5,421 nt of DNA from Deltaproteobacteria bacterium (GTDB taxonomy: Bacteria; Myxococcota_A; Polyangia; HGW-17; SLPX01). The stretch is from contig JAABSF010000221.1 in NCBI GenBank assembly GCA_011390535.1, positions 1 through 5,421 of the forward strand, in the 5' to 3' direction. The translations under genes and the position numbers were made by a program. Under the pieces are notes generated by a model. That model was not told the origin of the DNA. It did no database searches and saw nothing but the letters and a program-made list of their open reading frames with translations. Positions 4,571 through 5,421 of the stretch are shown here, in pieces; the stretch's first letter is position 1; each line of letters opens with the position of its first letter.

Positions 4571-4990
4571 ATGCAAACAGCCGATCAGATATCCCGGATA
4601 TTGAATTCCACCATCACAAGCTACAGTGATTGCGATTCAATCATCAGAGAAGGAATACCCTGGGAATCCGTCTCCTCCATTAAAGTGGAATTGCATCTCA
4701 CCGACGAGGAGCTGGCCGGAATTTTAGATATGAACCCGAGAACACTGTCACGATTACGCTGCTCAAAAAAAAGCCTCTCCACCTCTGCCGGTGACCGCCT
4801 TTTTCGTCTCATACGCATTTATGCATTAGCCCGGGAGGTATTTGAAAACAAAGATGGTGCTCGTGACTGGCTTCATAAGCCGCAAGTCGGGTTGGGAAGT
4901 CGCATTCCCCTGGATTTTATCAGAACCGAAGCCGGCGCCAGAGAAGTTGAAGATCTTTTGGGCCGCATTGAACACGGCGTAATCTCATAA
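4571..4990 (+). CDS. Xre/MbcA/ParS-type antitoxin of a RES-Xre toxin-antitoxin system
   Basis: This 139-residue protein has an N-terminal HTH region (about 42-90, LTDEELAGILDMNPRTLSRL) and a C-terminal toxin-binding DUF2384 domain (about 95-136). The latter contains GARDWLHKPQVGLGSRIPLD and RTEAGAREVEDLLGRIEHGV, a near-textbook match. It should bind the RES toxin encoded next, cover its NAD+ site, and repress the operon. The ribosome site is weak (TAGG about 9 bases before the ATG at 4571). The final residues, HGVIS plus TAA (4973-4990), lie inside the first unit of the 19-bp minisatellite, so the array grew from this gene's 3' end or junction. The C-terminus itself looks normal for the family. 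Confidence 0.93.
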   Translation: MQTADQISRILNSTITSYSDCDSIIREGIPWESVSSIKVELHLTDEELAGILDMNPRTLSRLRCSKKSLSTSAGDRLFRLIRIYALAREVFENKDGARDWLHKPQVGLGSRIPLDFIRTEAGAREVEDLLGRIEHGVIS

Positions 4991-5153
4991 ACACGGCATA
5001 ATCTCATAAACACGGCGTAATCTCATAAACACGGCGTAATCTCATAAACACGGCATAATCTCATAAACACGGCACAATCTCATAAACACGGCACAATCTC
5101 ATAAACACGGCATAATCTCATAAACACGGCACAATCTCATAAACACGGCGTAA
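4972..5153. repeat. 19-bp minisatellite between antitoxin and toxin genes
   Basis: The unit ACACGGCGTAATCTCATAA is repeated nine times head to tail (first base at 4972, then every 19 bp to 5142). A tenth copy starts at 5143 and matches for 11 bases before diverging to CGC and the toxin ATG. Only unit positions 8-9 vary: GT, AT, GT, GT, AT, AC, AC, AT, AC, then GT in the partial copy; the rest is identical. Unit 1 encodes the last codons and stop of the antitoxin. TAA occurs at unit positions 17-19 always and 9-11 in GT/AT units; because 19 is not a multiple of three, all forward frames close within a few units. No palindrome or Shine-Dalgarno sequence is present in the unit. It is not a CRISPR array: there are no spacers. 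Confidence 0.97.
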
Positions 5154-5156
5154 CGC

Positions 5157-5421
5157 ATGATCACGACCTTCCGTTTGGTAAAAAAGAAACATGCATCAGA
5201 TGGATTTTCGGGGGAAGGTTCGAAGCGCTTCGGTGGACGATGGAATCACAAAGGAAGAGCTGTAGTTTACTTGTCGGATACCCTTTCCTTGGCAGCACTG
5301 GAGTTGTTTATTCATCTAGGCCGTGAAGGGCTGCACATACCTTTTCAGTATTTCAAGGTCGAAATCCCCGACCACATCTCCGTTTCCTTTGTAGAGGCTG
5401 AAGCTCTTCCGGACAGGTGGC
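5157..5421 (+). CDS. RES-domain toxin (NAD+-degrading), partial (C-terminus beyond window)
   Basis: Eighty-eight codons are visible before the right edge; family members are commonly about 150-170 residues, so roughly half is present. The start is ATG 5157, because a TAA (5151-5153) lies two codons upstream in frame. The protein shows FGGRWNHKGRAVVYLSDTLS (25-44), then LAALELFIHL (45-54), the RES signature. Arg28, Tyr38 and Glu49 have the spacing (10 and 11) of the Arg, Tyr and Glu I recall as needed for toxicity in Pseudomonas putida Res. RES toxins degrade NAD+ and arrest growth, and are neutralised by the Xre antitoxin encoded upstream. No Shine-Dalgarno sequence precedes the start, and the minisatellite puts 166 bases between the antitoxin stop and this ATG, so translation by coupling is questionable. 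Confidence 0.9.
   Translation, partial: MITTFRLVKKKHASDGFSGEGSKRFGGRWNHKGRAVVYLSDTLSLAALELFIHLGREGLHIPFQYFKVEIPDHISVSFVEAEALPDRW

Noticed and set aside
4972..5153. CRISPR array
   Set aside because: The 19-bp units are directly adjacent with no unique spacers, and no cas genes are present.

Overview
The window looks like accessory DNA from a Gram-negative bacterium. I cannot name the species. The Cys-rich Stig1-like tandem-repeat lipoprotein at the left edge suggests a deltaproteobacterial, myxococcal or bradymonad-type genome; this is a weak inference from protein type only.

Left part (1-2516): a minus-strand lipoprotein gene, cut by the window edge, carries nearly identical 129-bp (43-residue, eight-Cys) repeats. 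A 499-bp AT-rich divergent intergenic region follows. It holds three perfect inverted repeats and a helically spaced ACGGAAAAC array just ahead of a good Shine-Dalgarno site. Next is a plus-strand gene for a 518-residue, roughly 12-TM membrane protein of no family I recognise.

Middle part (2517-3760) looks eroded. It has the C-terminal half of a VOC/glyoxalase-like protein broken by a one-base frameshift, a SRPBCC-like gene starting at the base after that fragment's stop codon, and about 410 bp without a convincing gene. That stretch contains a short SEC-C zinc-motif remnant and A-tract-rich DNA.

Right part (3734-5421) holds two complete-looking type II toxin-antitoxin operons in the same orientation. 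The first is higBA (RelE-fold mRNA interferase toxin, HTH antitoxin), with a promoter overlapped by an inverted repeat. The second is xre-res: a DUF2384 (MbcA/ParS/Xre) antitoxin followed by a RES-domain NAD+-degrading toxin cut by the right edge. Its promoter region has a palindrome and five GTCATA repeats.

The most unusual feature is a 19-bp minisatellite of nine full units plus a partial tenth. It begins inside the last codons of the Xre antitoxin and ends three bases before the RES start codon, separating two genes that I expect, from general knowledge of these operons, to abut or overlap. Each unit carries stop codons, no Shine-Dalgarno site is visible before res, and all unit-to-unit variation lies in two adjacent positions. 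I infer that the array may change translational coupling between antitoxin and toxin and could vary in length.
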